Positions 24,047 to 35,749 of a stretch of 64,000 nucleotides of DNA are shown here, one piece after another. The position numbers and the translations under genes are program-made. The notes beneath the pieces were generated by a model. The model was not told where the DNA came from and searched no databases. It saw only the letters and a list, made by a program, of their open reading frames with translations. Each line of letters opens with the position of its first letter. Positions within the stretch are counted from its first letter, which is position 1. This DNA comes from Cristatella mucedo (taxonomy: Eukaryota > Bryozoa > Phylactolaemata > Cristatellidae). The stretch covers positions 35,001 to 99,000 of the forward strand of contig WPIO01000054.1 of the NCBI GenBank assembly GCA_009760855.2. The letters run 5' to 3'.

Positions 24047-25147
24047 TCAGTCGTACAGCTCGTACGAGCAGGAATGTTTCAGGGCGGATGCAGCGCCGCC
24101 GCCGGTCGCGTTCTCCAACCCGTCCCGACGCAGCCGCAAGGGCAGCTGGAACCACGGGTCGTCGTTGCCCGTGGGCACCACGGCCTGCAGCGGCACGACT
24201 GGCCGCGGCCTCGTCTCCGGCAGGTACATGGCCATGATGACGCTCTGGTCGTGGTTCGCCAGGCCGGCACTCAAGTAGGCCGTCGCGTGCTTCCGGTAGT
24301 CGTCGAAGAAACGCTGCATGACGTCGCCTCTCGCGAGGAAAAACCCGCCGCCGACCCAGTCGGTGCCATCGCGCATCACCGAAACGACCGTGTGTTCGGC
24401 ACCGGCCGGAAATATGAGTGCGAACATGACCGAATCGTCGCGATGGCAACGTGGCGCGCGGAGCGTGAAGAACTCTCCCTTTGCCTCGCTCGGCAGCGTC
24501 CGGTAGATGCCGATGTCCATCCAGGCGAAGTACGTTGAGCCGAACGGGTTCTTGATGGCGGCTCGAGCCAACAGCTCGTACTTGGCGTGCATGGCGCATG
24601 CGTAAGCTGCTTCCGTTGACTTGGGATGTTTCTTCGGGTAGTCTGGCTGTGCGAACACGCTCTGCGTGCGATTATGCAGCGAGAAGGCCCACGTGTCCGA
24701 GCGGTTCACCATGACGATCTCGGTGGGCAGTCCCTGGCGCTGCTCGGCGAACTCGGCGGCGAACGCGGCGTCGTCAAAGAACGCTACGACGGCGTTTCGC
24801 ATGAAGCGGTAGGGCCACATCCAGTTAAAGTATACGATCGGTCCCCTGGTGGCGGTCTCCGAACCTTTTTGAAATGAGCCGAGATTAAAGTAGGCCGTGA
24901 CGACAGTGAAGTTTCTGTCATTGACGGCCGACGACAGTGGCATTCTCGTGGTTGTCGGTGGTGGCGCTATGGCATTGCCAAGGCCGTCAGAGCGGTGGAG
25001 TGAGGCGGCAGCCAAAGAGCGGTCATTTGCTGGCTCCGTCAGCAGCCAGCCGGTGGGAAGCTGGTACTGAAGCGGTCCCATTATGACAAATGTGGCGAGG
25101 CTCAGCAGTGCAATCGCTAGCACTGTATGACATCGGACACGGCTCAT
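24047..25147 (-). CDS. HtrL/YibB-like type II membrane protein, copy 2
   Basis: An uninterrupted intronless ORF of 366 codons. Residues 8-26 are a hydrophobic signal anchor after a short basic start (MSRVRCH). Residues 27-77 form a variable stem. The HtrL/YibB-like domain runs from about residue 79 to 338: NFTVVTAYFNLG (79-90), WMWPYRF, WMDIGIYR (209-216), WVGGGFF (264-270), NHDQSV (298-303). Sequons at N79, N148, N159 and N346 suit a lumenal domain. The ATG context has a purine at -3. It ends CSYELYD. A Golgi enzyme role is inferred from topology alone. Its 5' and 3' flanks are duplicated around copy 3. Many synonymous sites match copies 1 and 3, and the stretch at 24656-24740 is identical to both. 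Confidence 0.8.
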   Translation of the reverse strand: MSRVRCHTVLAIALLSLATFVIMGPLQYQLPTGWLLTEPANDRSLAAASLHRSDGLGNAIAPPPTTTRMPLSSAVNDRNFTVVTAYFNLGSFQKGSETATRGPIVYFNWMWPYRFMRNAVVAFFDDAAFAAEFAEQRQGLPTEIVMVNRSDTWAFSLHNRTQSVFAQPDYPKKHPKSTEAAYACAMHAKYELLARAAIKNPFGSTYFAWMDIGIYRTLPSEAKGEFFTLRAPRCHRDDSVMFALIFPAGAEHTVVSVMRDGTDWVGGGFFLARGDVMQRFFDDYRKHATAYLSAGLANHDQSVIMAMYLPETRPRPVVPLQAVVPTGNDDPWFQLPLRLRRDGLENATGGGAASALKHSCSYELYD

Positions 25148-26110
25148 TGCTGCGTCGGGCCGACGGTTTCAGCCGTCCTGCAAGAAACGGTGCACTTCCG
25201 ACAGGTGGCGGTCGCTTCGGAAGCGGCGTAAGTCCTACGCTCGCTGACGCTCTCCCGACGAAAGGCTCTCAAATGCCGAAGGAGACGCTCCTTTTGCCCT
25301 CGTTCCTTTCGATAGTATCGCGTCAGCGACGCTGCAGCTATGTCAGGTGCCGGGCGCCAGCGGCGAGCGAAAGATTGCACACCTTCGCCGAAATCGTACA
25401 GTATTTTAGAAAGGCGACCTCACCCCGGCTGACCGCCTCGGACGTCCGAGCAAGCTTCCACAAGAGAGGTCAGACGCCGGCCTCCGGCCCGAGCGTGCAT
25501 CGACGTCTACTCAAAAAAGGCTGCCGGCCCGCGAGAAAAGAAGACTCGGCAAGGTCCATGGCTACCTATTTGGCCCACCGGCGGCCGAGCAGATGGCACT
25601 GCCACCGGGGCCATTTGCAGTGCAATGCCGAGAGGGACTTTTAGATAGGATAGAATCATTTGCAACGTCGCAAGCGGGATCATGTGATAGCACCAGCATA
25701 GCCACAACCGCTTAGGCGTAGCTGAAGCCAGTCCAGAGGCTTGGCTTAGCGACTGCAGAAACTAGTACCGCCGTCCACCCGCCTCGGAAACCGTTTAGGG
25801 CGGCGTCAGTGCTTACCGAGCGACGTGCGAACCATCGCTAGCAGTCAGCTCGCCAATTCACTTCTGGCTAGCGAAGCACAGCTGGACGAGTTTGGATTCT
25901 TCGGGGAGGGGGAGGAGCCGGCAAGCCATCCAGTGCCATTTATCTGGCCGACCGGCAGCCGAGCTAAATCAGCTGATGGCTCCGCCACCGGAGACGCGAG
26001 ATTCGTCGAGGGCGACGAGTCTCGCTAAGGCTCGACGAAAATTCAGCACCGAGCTAAATAATTACGCCGGCGGGGCACTGCCTAATGTCAAGAGCGCCTT
26101 CTAGAAAGCG
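25148..26110 (-). promoter_or_regulatory. Conserved 5' flank of copy 2
   Basis: Similarity to the 5' flank of copy 3 (48537-49560) continues across the whole stretch, broken by small indels and by one SINE that is present only in unit B. It probably contains the promoter and 5' UTR, but I cannot point to a TATA box or start site. Unit A carries an extra block of about 55 bp at roughly 25551-25605. Confidence 0.35.
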
Positions 26111-26174
26111 TCCGAACTCGTTGGCTTCTCCCAACCGTCTTCCCTAATTTGCAAGAGGTTATAGATAAAAATAA

Positions 26175-26335
26175 ACAATATAGTATAACTCATTTGTGTT
26201 GAGCCCTGAGAGGTTTGTATCTCTATTCAGGCAAATCACATACGCCACGGGCTCGAGCCTACGACCATGTCATTCAATACATTCACCTTGACCTTGGTCA
26301 GGTCCAAAAGCCCGCCGACGACCGGAAGACGAGTT
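26175..26335 (-). mobile_element. SINE-1 copy, shared with unit B
   Basis: The L2-like tail (AACTCATTTGTGTTGAGCCC) and the tRNA-like head (CTCGAGCC, ACCTTGACCTTGGTCAGG) are matched by 49697-49860 at the same relative position. The insertion therefore predates the duplication. Confidence 0.6.
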
Positions 26336-26517
26336 CGATCCTATCCTTTGAAAGGATCAGTTCAAACAATCTGTCTATTACTAAAAAAAATCGGTATTTA
26401 TACTTTATATTTTATTTTATTTTATTTTTTTATTATTTTATTTATACTTTATTTATATTTACAATTAAGCTTTTAGAAGCTTTTCGCTCAAGCATAAATC
26501 AATATAAATTATATCTA

Positions 26518-26625
26518 TAAATATATAAATAATATATATATATATATATTATAGATATTATATATATATATAATATCTATATATAATATCTATATATAAA
26601 TAATATATATATATAAAAATAAATA
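26518..26625. repeat. AT-rich microsatellite tract
   Basis: TATATA and ATAATATCTA patterns precede the L2 tail. Confidence 0.8.
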
Positions 26626-26639
26626 TAAAATCAATATAA

Positions 26640-28120
26640 ATAATACACTTGAAAAAGCGCTCTAAGAGAACTCAATCTCTCTCTAGGCGGATTAAATTTA
26701 ATGCAAAGGAAACACGATCGAACGGTGGGTCACGGTATCATGCTTGATAAACAACATGAATACCATGGTTATGGGTGACATGCAAAGAATCAGCATGCAA
26801 CTGTAGTTAGTGGCAGCATGCACGGTTTCAGCAAGCATAAGCACCTAAAAGACGAACCACAGGGACCTGCTAAATGCTGTCACAAATAGGTGCGTTTTTT
26901 ATTTTTTTTAAACGTGGTCAAGTCAGAGGATGTCGTGACGCAAGTTGGGAGTGAGTTCCAGGTTAAGGGAGCATATGAACTACATGCATGGTCTCTAAAG
27001 GATTTGAGTTTTGTACAAGGTGTAGGTAAACAGTAAGTTTCGGAAAATCGGGTTGTACGATGATTGTGCTGGTGGGGGAGTAGATCTGATAGGTAGACTG
27101 GAGCCAAAGAGTGAAGGGACCTAAATGTGATCGACAGAACCTTGAAGTCAATTCGTTGCCTGACTGGCAGCCAGTGCAGGTCGGTGAGAGAAGTTGCGTG
27201 ACGTGGCAACTGCCATGCTCACAACAGACAAGCGAGCTGTAGAGTTTGGAAACAGCCTTCTTGCACGTAAGAGCCTTCTTGCACGTGCCGATAGGCCAGC
27301 AAGTAGTGAGTTACAGTGGTCGAGACGGGATGTCGCAAATCCATTGACCAACTTTGATATGGTATCCTTATCTAAATGAGCCCGAATTTAGTCATGTAGC
27401 TGAAAGTAAGCAAACCTAATTGTTTAGCTGATCTGGTTGTCTAACGAAATGTCACTTTAAAACACTATATACAGATTTCGTCCAGACTCAGCAGAAGATA
27501 TGCTGGCAGAGCTGATTTTGAGCGTCAGCCTTTCCAAGTTCTGATTCACACTTGATTTTCTCATAACTAGTAAGCTAGTTTTATAATAATTAATTTAAGG
27601 AAATGTGCTGCAATTTGTGTGCAGATGTGATCAATACATGCAGCCAGGTGGTTGAGAGAATTTGAGGTGCTCAAAGGCTAAGAGGAATCAAAGCAAAAGT
27701 GCAACTGAATAGCATCCGGATAGAAGTGAAAGCCTACGTTGTGCTTGGAAATCACATCGGCACATCGAGTGAGACTATAAACAGTGAAAAGATTCGGACA
27801 AAGCACGGAGCCCCAAGGTTACCCATACTTCATAGGTACCTCGGATGATCTCTGTCCGTTCAAATCAATACTCTCGAGTCTCCCACTGAGATAGAACCTG
27901 AACTATTGCACAACAATACCAGTGATGCCCAGGCGAGATGACGTGCGTTCAAGAAGGACTTGGTGATCGACAGTATCAAAAGCTGCCGAACGATCGAGTA
28001 AAACAAGCAAAGATACTTTACCCATGTCTACTCATTCCTAAGTAGATCGTTGTACACCCAAAGCAATGCTGACTCTTTATAGTGAGACCGAGTCCCGACT
28101 GCCCACGTTCGTCCTAGGAG
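26640..28120 (-). mobile_element. 5'-truncated L2-like LINE, shared with unit B
   Basis: From the 3' hairpin tail (26655-26700) the segment covers the UTR, the C-terminal block (minus 26880-27209, TSLTDLHWLPVRQRIDFKVL) and decayed RT sequence to about 28120. The same truncated element lies at 50060-51520 in unit B, in the same position. Confidence 0.75.
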
Positions 28121-28312
28121 GTGACAGACACACATACCATGCGACCAGAATGCGATGCTATCGGTTCTCAAACTATGGCAAAGTGAATGTGGAATCTCCT
28201 GAACCCGAAGGATGTGCAACAGTGCGGAACTCACTTCTACCTTCTGCCACCACTCCCAGGCAGTGACTTAGCAACCCTCAAGTGTCGGCCAAAGACGTGC
28301 CTCTTCCTGTCA

Positions 28313-28770
28313 GCTTTGATTTACTCCCCCACCAGGCCAAGCATCGTGCCACCCGTTTTCGGAATCCACCCGTTTACCAATACCTCGTACAAACCTCGAA
28401 TCCTTTGGAGACCATGCATTTAGTTCGTATGCTCCCGAAGCCTGGAACTCCCAACTTGGGTCACAACATCCCCTGACTTCACCACATTTGAAAAGCACTT
28501 AAGAACACACCTATTTAGGACAGCGTTTAGTGGATCCCTGTGAGTCGTCCTTCATGTGCTTGTGCGTGCTTAAACTGTGCATGCTGCCACTAACCACATT
28601 TGCATGCTGACCCTGTGAATTTCACCCCTAGACATTTTATTCGTGTTTATCGAGCATGATATTACTCACCATTCAATTGCATTTCCCTTTGCAGCAAATT
28701 TAAAGCACCTAGAGAGAGATTGAGTTATCTGAGGGTCCTTTATCAAGTGCATTATTATTATTAGTATTGT
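28313..28770 (+). mobile_element. L2-like LINE 3' end
   Basis: A plus-oriented fragment starting at a LLPHQAKHRATRFRN-like frame, followed by the UTR, the hairpin tail (about 28705-28745) and ATT repeats. It starts exactly where homology of unit A to unit B ends. Confidence 0.7.
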
Positions 28771-28774
28771 AATG

Positions 28775-29610
28775 TATACTAAATCTGGGTTGGAGGCCGG
28801 GAAATATCTGTCAAGTAGGTTAGGCTATGTCTCGCACACCTCGGTAATACGTCTGGGGCTATACAAAGAGCCGGGAGATGACCTGTTTGTTCGTCCCATA
28901 AGGATAAAGCCCAACAAGGTTGCAAGTAGCACATCACGTTTACACCAGGAATTCGTGTGGGCATCTTTAAACGGCGTCACCACATAAAGTGAGCCAATCC
29001 TTGGAATTGGATCACAACGCCGCGGCAGAAAATTTTGCTTGGACATTTTGTAAAGATTTTGCGAAACGCCTGCCCAGACCTACAATCTCGGCTGGTTAGA
29101 TCAGTATGCAAACTTATCTCGTTCTATTTGGTCATCGCCCGGATCATGATAATTGGTGCAAACTATTGCTTCCCAAGGCAGGCACGTTTCATGACAGGCC
29201 TAATGCATTCCCTTTTTTACGACCATCGCTGTAAAAGTGCGAACTAGCTGACATTCTTTTCCAAGAAACCGTCGAATTTGCATGCTTTTGCATTGCAAAA
29301 ATTAAGTAGGGACTTACGTTATTTACAGATTCAAAAATGTTTGCTACAACATTTACAGCATGACAGCTTTTTTATGCAGTTACAAACACTGAGGTAGGGA
29401 TATGCTAGAAGCGCGATCGGTGTGCGGGCTGTGGCCTGGTACAATTATGAATGAAAGGAACCTAAGCCGGAGCCATAGACGACCGGGCGGCAGTGCTAAA
29501 CAGTTACATCACTACCAGTTTCAGCAGCTAGTTAGCAGCCTAAATAATGTAAGGATAAAGACGCTGAGAAATCAGATCGAAGCTGTGGGTTTTGTACGAC
29601 AGTTTCTTGT
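28775..29610. repeat. Old duplicated block, copy 1
   Basis: It matches 35750-36590 in the same orientation. Shared stretches include AGGTTAGGC(T/C)ATGTCT, AACCATCGCTGTAAAAGTG-like, CTAGAAGCGCGATCG and a (A/G)AGTCAGATCGAA-like box, in the same order. Divergence is high. No coding function is recognised. Confidence 0.55.
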
Positions 29611-30534
29611 ACTGGTACTAGTATGGGCACATTATGTAACTATCTCTTTTCATATGGCCACGTATAGGCCAATTTGCTTAACGGCTGAACTCACAGTGCC
29701 AAAATTGCCAAGTTGTCTAAGCAGAAAAGCTTGTTGGGCCAATATAAAAAAGTGTTCTTAACAGCTGCACTCATACTGCTTTGCAAGCCGTGTAGACAGA
29801 AAAAAGCGTTTGTAATTTGAGTGTCATACCGAACCTTCAGTGTAACACCTGCTTAGGCTGCCTGAATCTAGGGATTCGCTGACATGGGTTCGTACAAAGA
29901 TTTAAGCTAGTGCACTGCTGCACTCCAGTTACGATTCACAAAGGCCAGAGTGATACAGATGGGAAATAAATATCGCGTAACAAGATACAAAGAAGGTAAA
30001 GTTGATACTTCTGGAAACTGTAGATGCAGCAGTGAAAATACATACCGCCGTTAGACTAAAAACCGATCTCGGATGTTGCCACTGGTGAAAGGAAGCGTTC
30101 GAATAGGCAGAGGGAAAGGTAGCTCGAAGGGAATGCAAGCGAGACCTACCCACTGGCGAAATTCGGCTAACCAGCACGCTTGCAACTATCTCAGTGTGGA
30201 ACTCTGTCGACCATTTGCCAAACCGGAACTTTGCATGTAGCAGCTCGAATCCTAAACCGCTCTCGGTGGGCTAGCATAGGGAAACGCTAGCTGCTTCATC
30301 TCTTAGCCATCTCAATTGGAATACCTTTACTAACATTTTAAAATTTTAATAAAGGTATTACATCGCAATTGCAACACCGTCTTTAAAATTTTAATCAATT
30401 TGCCATTTTAATTTTAATGTCCGATTAATTTAGCTGAACTTCTCAGCTCCTGATGAGGGCTGGAATTCAAACGAGTATTTCTAATACCGCGATTATTAAT
30501 CTAATAAGGCATACGCCTTATTCTCAAGAAAAAA
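29611..30534. other. No recognised feature
   Basis: An AT-rich patch at about 30320-30425 repeats ATTTTAAAATTTTAAT-like strings and has a 10-bp inverted repeat (AATACCTTTA and its complement). Nothing else is seen. Confidence 0.35.
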
Positions 30535-30745
30535 TAGCTTCAAATAACACAGTGAATGTATTTGCTATTCTGGTGGCTTAGTTGAGAACCTTGCAAATAT
30601 CACTTGGTGTAAGGTAGCAGTGAATAGAAAAATAGCTGCCCGTAAACCATGCAATCTGCATACCAGTCTGCAAAAGAGCTTAACTTATACCACATAGATA
30701 ATAATAATAATGACAATAATACACTCGATATAGTGCTACTGATAG
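30535..30745. repeat. Duplicated block with L2 tail stub, copy 1
   Basis: It matches 32640-32835. Shared landmarks are GCTTCAAATAACA, GGTGGCTTAGTTGAGAA, CTTGGTGTAAGGTAGCAGTG and GAGCTTAACTTATACCA. Both copies then run into (AAT)n and the terminal bases of a minus L2 (ACACT(C/T)GAT). Here only about 30 bp of L2 remain. Confidence 0.6.
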
Positions 30746-31344
30746 CTGGCTGAAGAAAACAGAACTGCTAAGCCATCACTGACAGTACCCAATAGAAGTT
30801 CGCCTTTTTATAATGGTTGACTGTTCATACCTGAGAAGATGAGAGAGCGAGCAACGGACGTCTCACCAGCATGCGGACCTAGCAAGCACTGGGACTGAGA
30901 GACTTGGAAAAAAGGAAGTCACGTGCCTGAGTCACGTGCTTGAGTAACGAGAGGTCGTCAATACCGAGCTGAAAAGCTTATGCGAAATGACGCCGTGTTA
31001 TCCACAATGCTGTTTCTCTTGGAGATGATGCCTTCTTATTGCTAGTCCTTGCATGCCCCTGTGAATCCTTGCATTGTTAGTGAACAATGCCATTGTAAGT
31101 GTACAATGCCATTGTTAGTGTACAATGCCGGGCGAGGAAGCGTTACTAGGCGATGCAGCAGATGCCGCGAAGCGCTGCTAACCAGTCGCACGGCGCAGGA
31201 CGCAGCTCTTCTGCAAATACAAATACGGGTTTTAGGCGCCCCGAACCAACGGTCGCACGCAGCTGCACATATTTAGCACTCATACGCTCACTCGTACACG
31301 ACGTCTCGCTCCGGCGGTGTTAAAAGCAGCGAACCCCTGGCGCC
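30746..31344. other. No recognised gene; short tandem repeat
   Basis: A (T)GTACAATGCCATTG(T)-type unit of about 20 bp is repeated three times at 31075-31128, and a GAGTCACGTGC unit twice near 30930. No domain is visible. Confidence 0.35.
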
Positions 31345-31665
31345 GGAGAGCCCCTGACCTGACCACATTTAAAAGGAACTAAAAAACACACCTATTTAGT
31401 ACAGTATTTAGCGGGTCCCCGTGATTCGTCCTTCATGTGCTTATGCGTGCTGACACTGTGCATGCTGCCACTAACCACATTTGCATGCTTACCCTGTGCA
31501 TGTCACCCCTAACCATATTATTCATTATGTTTGTTTTATAAGCATGATTTTACTTACCATTCAATTGCATTTCCCTTTGCAGCAAATGTAGAGCGCCTAG
31601 AAAGAGATTAAGTTCTCTGAGGGCGCTTTATCAAGTGCATTATTATTATTACTATTATTATTAAA
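31345..31665 (+). mobile_element. L2-like LINE 3' end
   Basis: It begins in the last codons of the ORF (CTGACCTGACCACATTTAAA), then the UTR with CATGCTGCCACTAACCACAT, the hairpin tail at about 31590-31630 and ATT repeats. Confidence 0.75.
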
Positions 31666-32254
31666 GCAATTGCGGTTGGGGCGACGCCCGTACAACACAG
31701 AGGAGGCAACAGAAGGCAGGCCTAACCGGTCCGCTGAGCTTGGGCCAGGCCCTCATTAGTCAAGCACGTTAGATCGTTAGGTTTCCTAAGGACTGCGGCT
31801 AGCTTAAACAGCACTTTTCCGAAACATGAAAGGCGCCGGGTCTGCTACAGCGAGGCACTTACGGCCGTCTCGAGGATCCAGGCGGTGGAAGTGGTTCCGG
31901 TCGCAAGCTTCCTACCCCAATCCCCACATGCGGTCACGTGAGGGTAATGGCCGCCCACAGGGCGGGGCCGGCGGCGCCGTGCGTCACTCCTGAGGAACAA
32001 ACGACGCCGTATTAGCTGGAGCAAGGACTGACAGCAAGGTATAGTCGGCTATATTTATGTCAGACGGAGCGGTGTCAATGCTGTGATTCTCATATCTGCT
32101 CTGCTGAGTTGGCAGACTTTGCTGGGGGCATGGCACCAATATCGATCGGGGCTAGATCGGCCGGATTGCGAATGGGAAATATCATTCGCGGCCCCTGAAT
32201 TTTAATGACTAGGAACCATGCTCGACAGCACAACAACGGCCAAAGAGAATTACT
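31666..32254. other. No recognised feature
   Basis: Moderately GC-rich sequence without a domain or repeat that I can name. Confidence 0.3.
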
Positions 32255-32445
32255 TTGTTTTAAATTATATATATATATATATATGTATATATGCATAGGT
32301 ATAGAGCCCTAAGAGAACTTGGTCTCTATTCCGAGGCTTCACGTATGCCAAGGGACTCGAGCCCGCGACCTCCTACGTCAAATGCATTCACCTTGACATT
32401 GATCGAGGGGAGTGCCTTAGGGAACCGGAGGGCTAAACAGTGTGC
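32255..32445 (-). mobile_element. SINE-1 copy
   Basis: A (TA)n run (32266-32290) precedes the L2-like tail (TAGAGCCCTAAGAGAAC..TCTCTATTC). The tRNA-like part follows (ACTCGAGCCCGCGACC, ATTCACCTTGACATTGATCG). Confidence 0.6.
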
Positions 32446-32639
32446 CAAAGCTCCGCCAGTGGATTCGGCACTGTACAACTTGTCCGCTGCACTCAGCGAA
32501 GTAACCGAGCGTTTGGTGCTAGAGGGGCTTTATAGAGGCACAAATATGTTTAACCTTTCAACGAATAATGCGGAATACCTGCTGGCCGAGCCAGTATCTG
32601 GGGAATCCGGGGACTTCGCAAGGTTTGGGTCGCAGGTGG

Positions 32640-32835
32640 TTCACTAAATAAAAAATGGCTTCAAATAACATAATGCATGTATTTGTTGTCCTGGTGGCTT
32701 AGTTGAGAAACTTGCAAATATCACTTGGTGTAAGGTAGCAGTGAATCTACAATTGCTGCCCGTAAACCGTGCTTTCTGCATACAAGTCTATAAAAGAGCT
32801 TAACTTATACCATTAACGTAATAATAACAACAATT
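32640..32835. repeat. Duplicated block, copy 2
   Basis: This is the partner of 30535-30745, about 2.1 kb away in the same orientation. Here the L2 beyond the junction is retained (32818-33510). Confidence 0.6.
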
Positions 32836-33510
32836 ATACACTTGATAAAGCCCCCTAAGAGAACTCAATTTCTTTCTAGGCGCTTTAGATTTGCTGCAAA
32901 GGAAACGCGATCGAATGGTGAGTGTCATAATTGCTCTATAGACAGCATGAATAGCATTTTTAGGGGTGATTTGCTCAGGGTCAGCCTGTAAGTGCAGTTA
33001 GTGGCAGCATGCATGGTGTCAGCAAGCACAAGCACGTAAAGGAAGATTCACAGGGAACCACTAACTGCAACAATAAATATGTGCGTTTGATGGTTCTTTT
33101 TAAATGTGGTCACGTCAAGGGATCTCGTGACGGAATTCGGAGTGGGTTCTAGGCTTTGACAGCCAACAAACTAAGTGCACAGTCTCCAAAGGATTTGAGG
33201 TTTGTTCGAGGTATAGGTAAACAGTTAGTCTCCGAAAAGCTGGCTGTGCAATGCTTGGCCTGGTGGTGAGTAGATCTAATAGGTAGGCTCGGGCCAAAGA
33301 ATGAAGGGACCTAAAAGTGAGCTGTGAAACTTGGAGTCGATCTGTTGCTTCACTGGTAGCCAGTGCAGGTCGGTGAGAAGTTGTGTGATGTGGAAACTGC
33401 GACGCTCACGACAGACAAGTCTAGCTGCAGAGTTTTGCACAAGTTGCAAGCGCCTGATTTCACATGCCGGTAGGCGAGCAAGTAGTGAGTTGCAGAAGTC
33501 CAGACATTGC
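32818..33510 (-). mobile_element. 5'-truncated L2-like LINE
   Basis: Tail hairpin at about 32845-32890, then UTR and C-terminal block (GTAGCCAGTGCAGGTCGG, CTCACGACAGACAAG on the plus strand). It stops at about 33510 near the CAGAAGTCCAGAC box. Confidence 0.75.
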
Positions 33511-33657
33511 TTCTATAGCAAGTACTAATGCAAAGCATTAGAAGTTATTATTTTACCATTTAGCTCAAGTGTACTAAAGGGACATTATTATCTCGCGCTC
33601 GACGTTGAGGCTCTACATGACAAAGTAGCAACGATTCCGCCACCGACAGCCATATAA

Positions 33658-35205
33658 TAATGCTAATAATAATAACGCACTTGATAAAGGGCCCTCAGAG
33701 AACTCATTCTCTTTCTAGGCGCTTTAGATTTGCTGCACAGGGAAATGCAATTAAATGGTGAGTAATATCATGCTTGATAAACATGAATAACATGGTTAGT
33801 GGCAGCATGCACAGTGTCAGCACGCATAAGTACATGAAGGGCGAATCACAGGGACCCACTAATTGCTGTCCTAAATAGGTGTGCTTCTATGTTCTTTTTA
33901 AATGTGGTCAAGTCAGGGATATTTTGACGCGTCGGGAGGGAGTTCCGGGCTTTGAGAGCACGAACTAAATGCGTGGTCTCCAAAGGACTCGATGTGTGTA
34001 CGAGGTATTGGTAGACTGTCGGATTCCAAAAAGCTGGTGGTACGATGCTTGGCCCGGTGGGGGAGTAGATCTGAGAGATGGGCTGGAGCCAGAGAATCAA
34101 GTGACCTCAACGTGAGCAAGAAAAACATTGAAGTCGATCCGTCGCTTGACTGGGAGCCGGTGCAGGTCGGCAAGAAGTGGTGCGACGTGGCAACTGCACC
34201 GCTCACGATAGACAAGCCTAGTTGCCGGAGTTTTGCACCAGCTGCAATCGCCTGATCGCACATGCCGGTAGGCCTGGAAGCAGTGAGTTTCAGAAGTCGA
34301 GACGGGATGTCACAAATGCACGAACCAAATTAGACGTGGTTTCCTTATCTAAACAAGCCCGAATCTCAGCAATGTTATGTAGCTGAAAGTAGGCAGATTT
34401 GACTGTGTAGCTGACGTGGTCGTCTAATGAGAGGTCACTTTTTAACATGACACCTAGATTTTGAGCTGATTCAACAGGAGATAAGCTGGCAGAGCCTATT
34501 TCTAGCTCTACCATTTCCAATTTCTGAATCACACTGGGTTTGCCTATAAATAGCAAGTTAGTTTCATCATCGTTTAGTTTTAGAAAGTTTGCTGCCATCC
34601 ATGTGCGGATGTCATCAATACATGCAGCAAGGGAGTTGATAGAATTTGAGGTACTTGAAGGTTGGGAGGGATCAAAGCAAAGGTATAACTGAATGTCATC
34701 CGCATAGAAGTGAAAGCCTAGATTGTGCTTGGCAATCACATCAGCAAGAGGAAAAGTATTAACCGTGAAAAGAACCGGACCTAGCACGGAGCCCTGAGGT
34801 ACCCCATATTTCAGAGGTACCTCAGATGATCTTTGTCCATTCACGTCAATACTCTGGAGTCTCCCACTGAGATTAGACCTGAACCACTGCAGAGCAGTGC
34901 CAGTGATGCCCAGGCGAGAGTGCTCTAGTGCTCAAGGTGCTCTAGAAGAACTTTGTGATCGATGGTATCAAAAGCTGCCGAAAGATCGAGCAAAACAAGC
35001 AGAGACACTCTACCCATGTCTGCATTCCTTAGTTGGTCGTTGTATACTCTAAGCTATGCTGACTCTGTGGAGTGATTAGCTCTAAAGCCAGACTGGAACT
35101 TACTAGCAAGGTTTGAAGTTTTTAGATATGAGGTCAGCTGGTCCGCCACTACCCGCTCCAGCGTATTTGATAGGAATGATAGAAGGGAGACTGGGTGCTA
35201 TCCCG
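33658..35205 (-). mobile_element. 5'-truncated L2-like LINE with intact YADD region
   Basis: (AAT)n and the tail at 33658-33730 are followed by the UTR and C-terminal block. A 184-codon open segment (minus 34290-34844) has YGVPQGSVLGPVLFTVN, FHFYADDIQLYL and FLKLNDDETNLLFIGKPSVI. RT remnants continue to about 35205 (LPFLSNTLERV-like region), with a small local duplication around 34915-34940. Confidence 0.8.
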
Positions 35206-35749
35206 CCGGCAGTAGCCTTGCTCCAGAGCAACAGCTCATGTTCCAACGCTACCTCAGTCCAGCTTTCTCCAGCGTTAAAGTACGCCTATGAGCAAATGCT
35301 CACACATACTGTGCTATTTTTGCACGCACTTATTGATTAGTTTTATTATTTCACTTGCCAAGAGGATTGGTAGCATTGCAACGTATTTGCTTAGTTAATA
35401 AAACTAAGAACGGCAATAAAAAAATTGATAAACAAACTATTGACATAAAATGCTGCACCACTGCTCGTGAGAGGTTTATTGATGCGTCGGCAAACGTTTT
35501 GTTACAATGTTTGCGTCAACTGGTAGTTCGCACCTGGCGAGCTCGAAAGCATAATGGTGCCTAATTCAATTGAATGGCAGGAGCGTTGTAATCAGTCAAG
35601 AAAGTGCAGGTAGCAGCGTCGGAGCGGCTTCAAGTCAAAGATGACACCTTTAGGCATTGAGAGCTCCCGTGAGCCCTCTTCCCGAGACTAGAGTCCAAAA
35701 CGCAGTCCTTGACCTCAGCTGGAGACTTATAGAGGTATGCTAGGCCTAT
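35206..35749. other. No recognised feature
   Basis: Two plus ORFs (35113-35340 and 35355-35564) show no domain. The first starts inside the L2. Confidence 0.3.

Larger units (their letters stand above)
23728..28312. repeat. Segmental duplication unit A
   Basis: It matches unit B (46980-51766) in the same order and orientation: 3' flank of the gene, the gene itself, 5' flank, a SINE-1 and a truncated minus-strand L2. A final 180-bp block with CGGTTCTCAAACTA and GGCAGTGACTTAGCA precedes the CCTCTTCCTGTCAG junction at 28312. Outside these limits the two loci differ. Confidence 0.8.
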
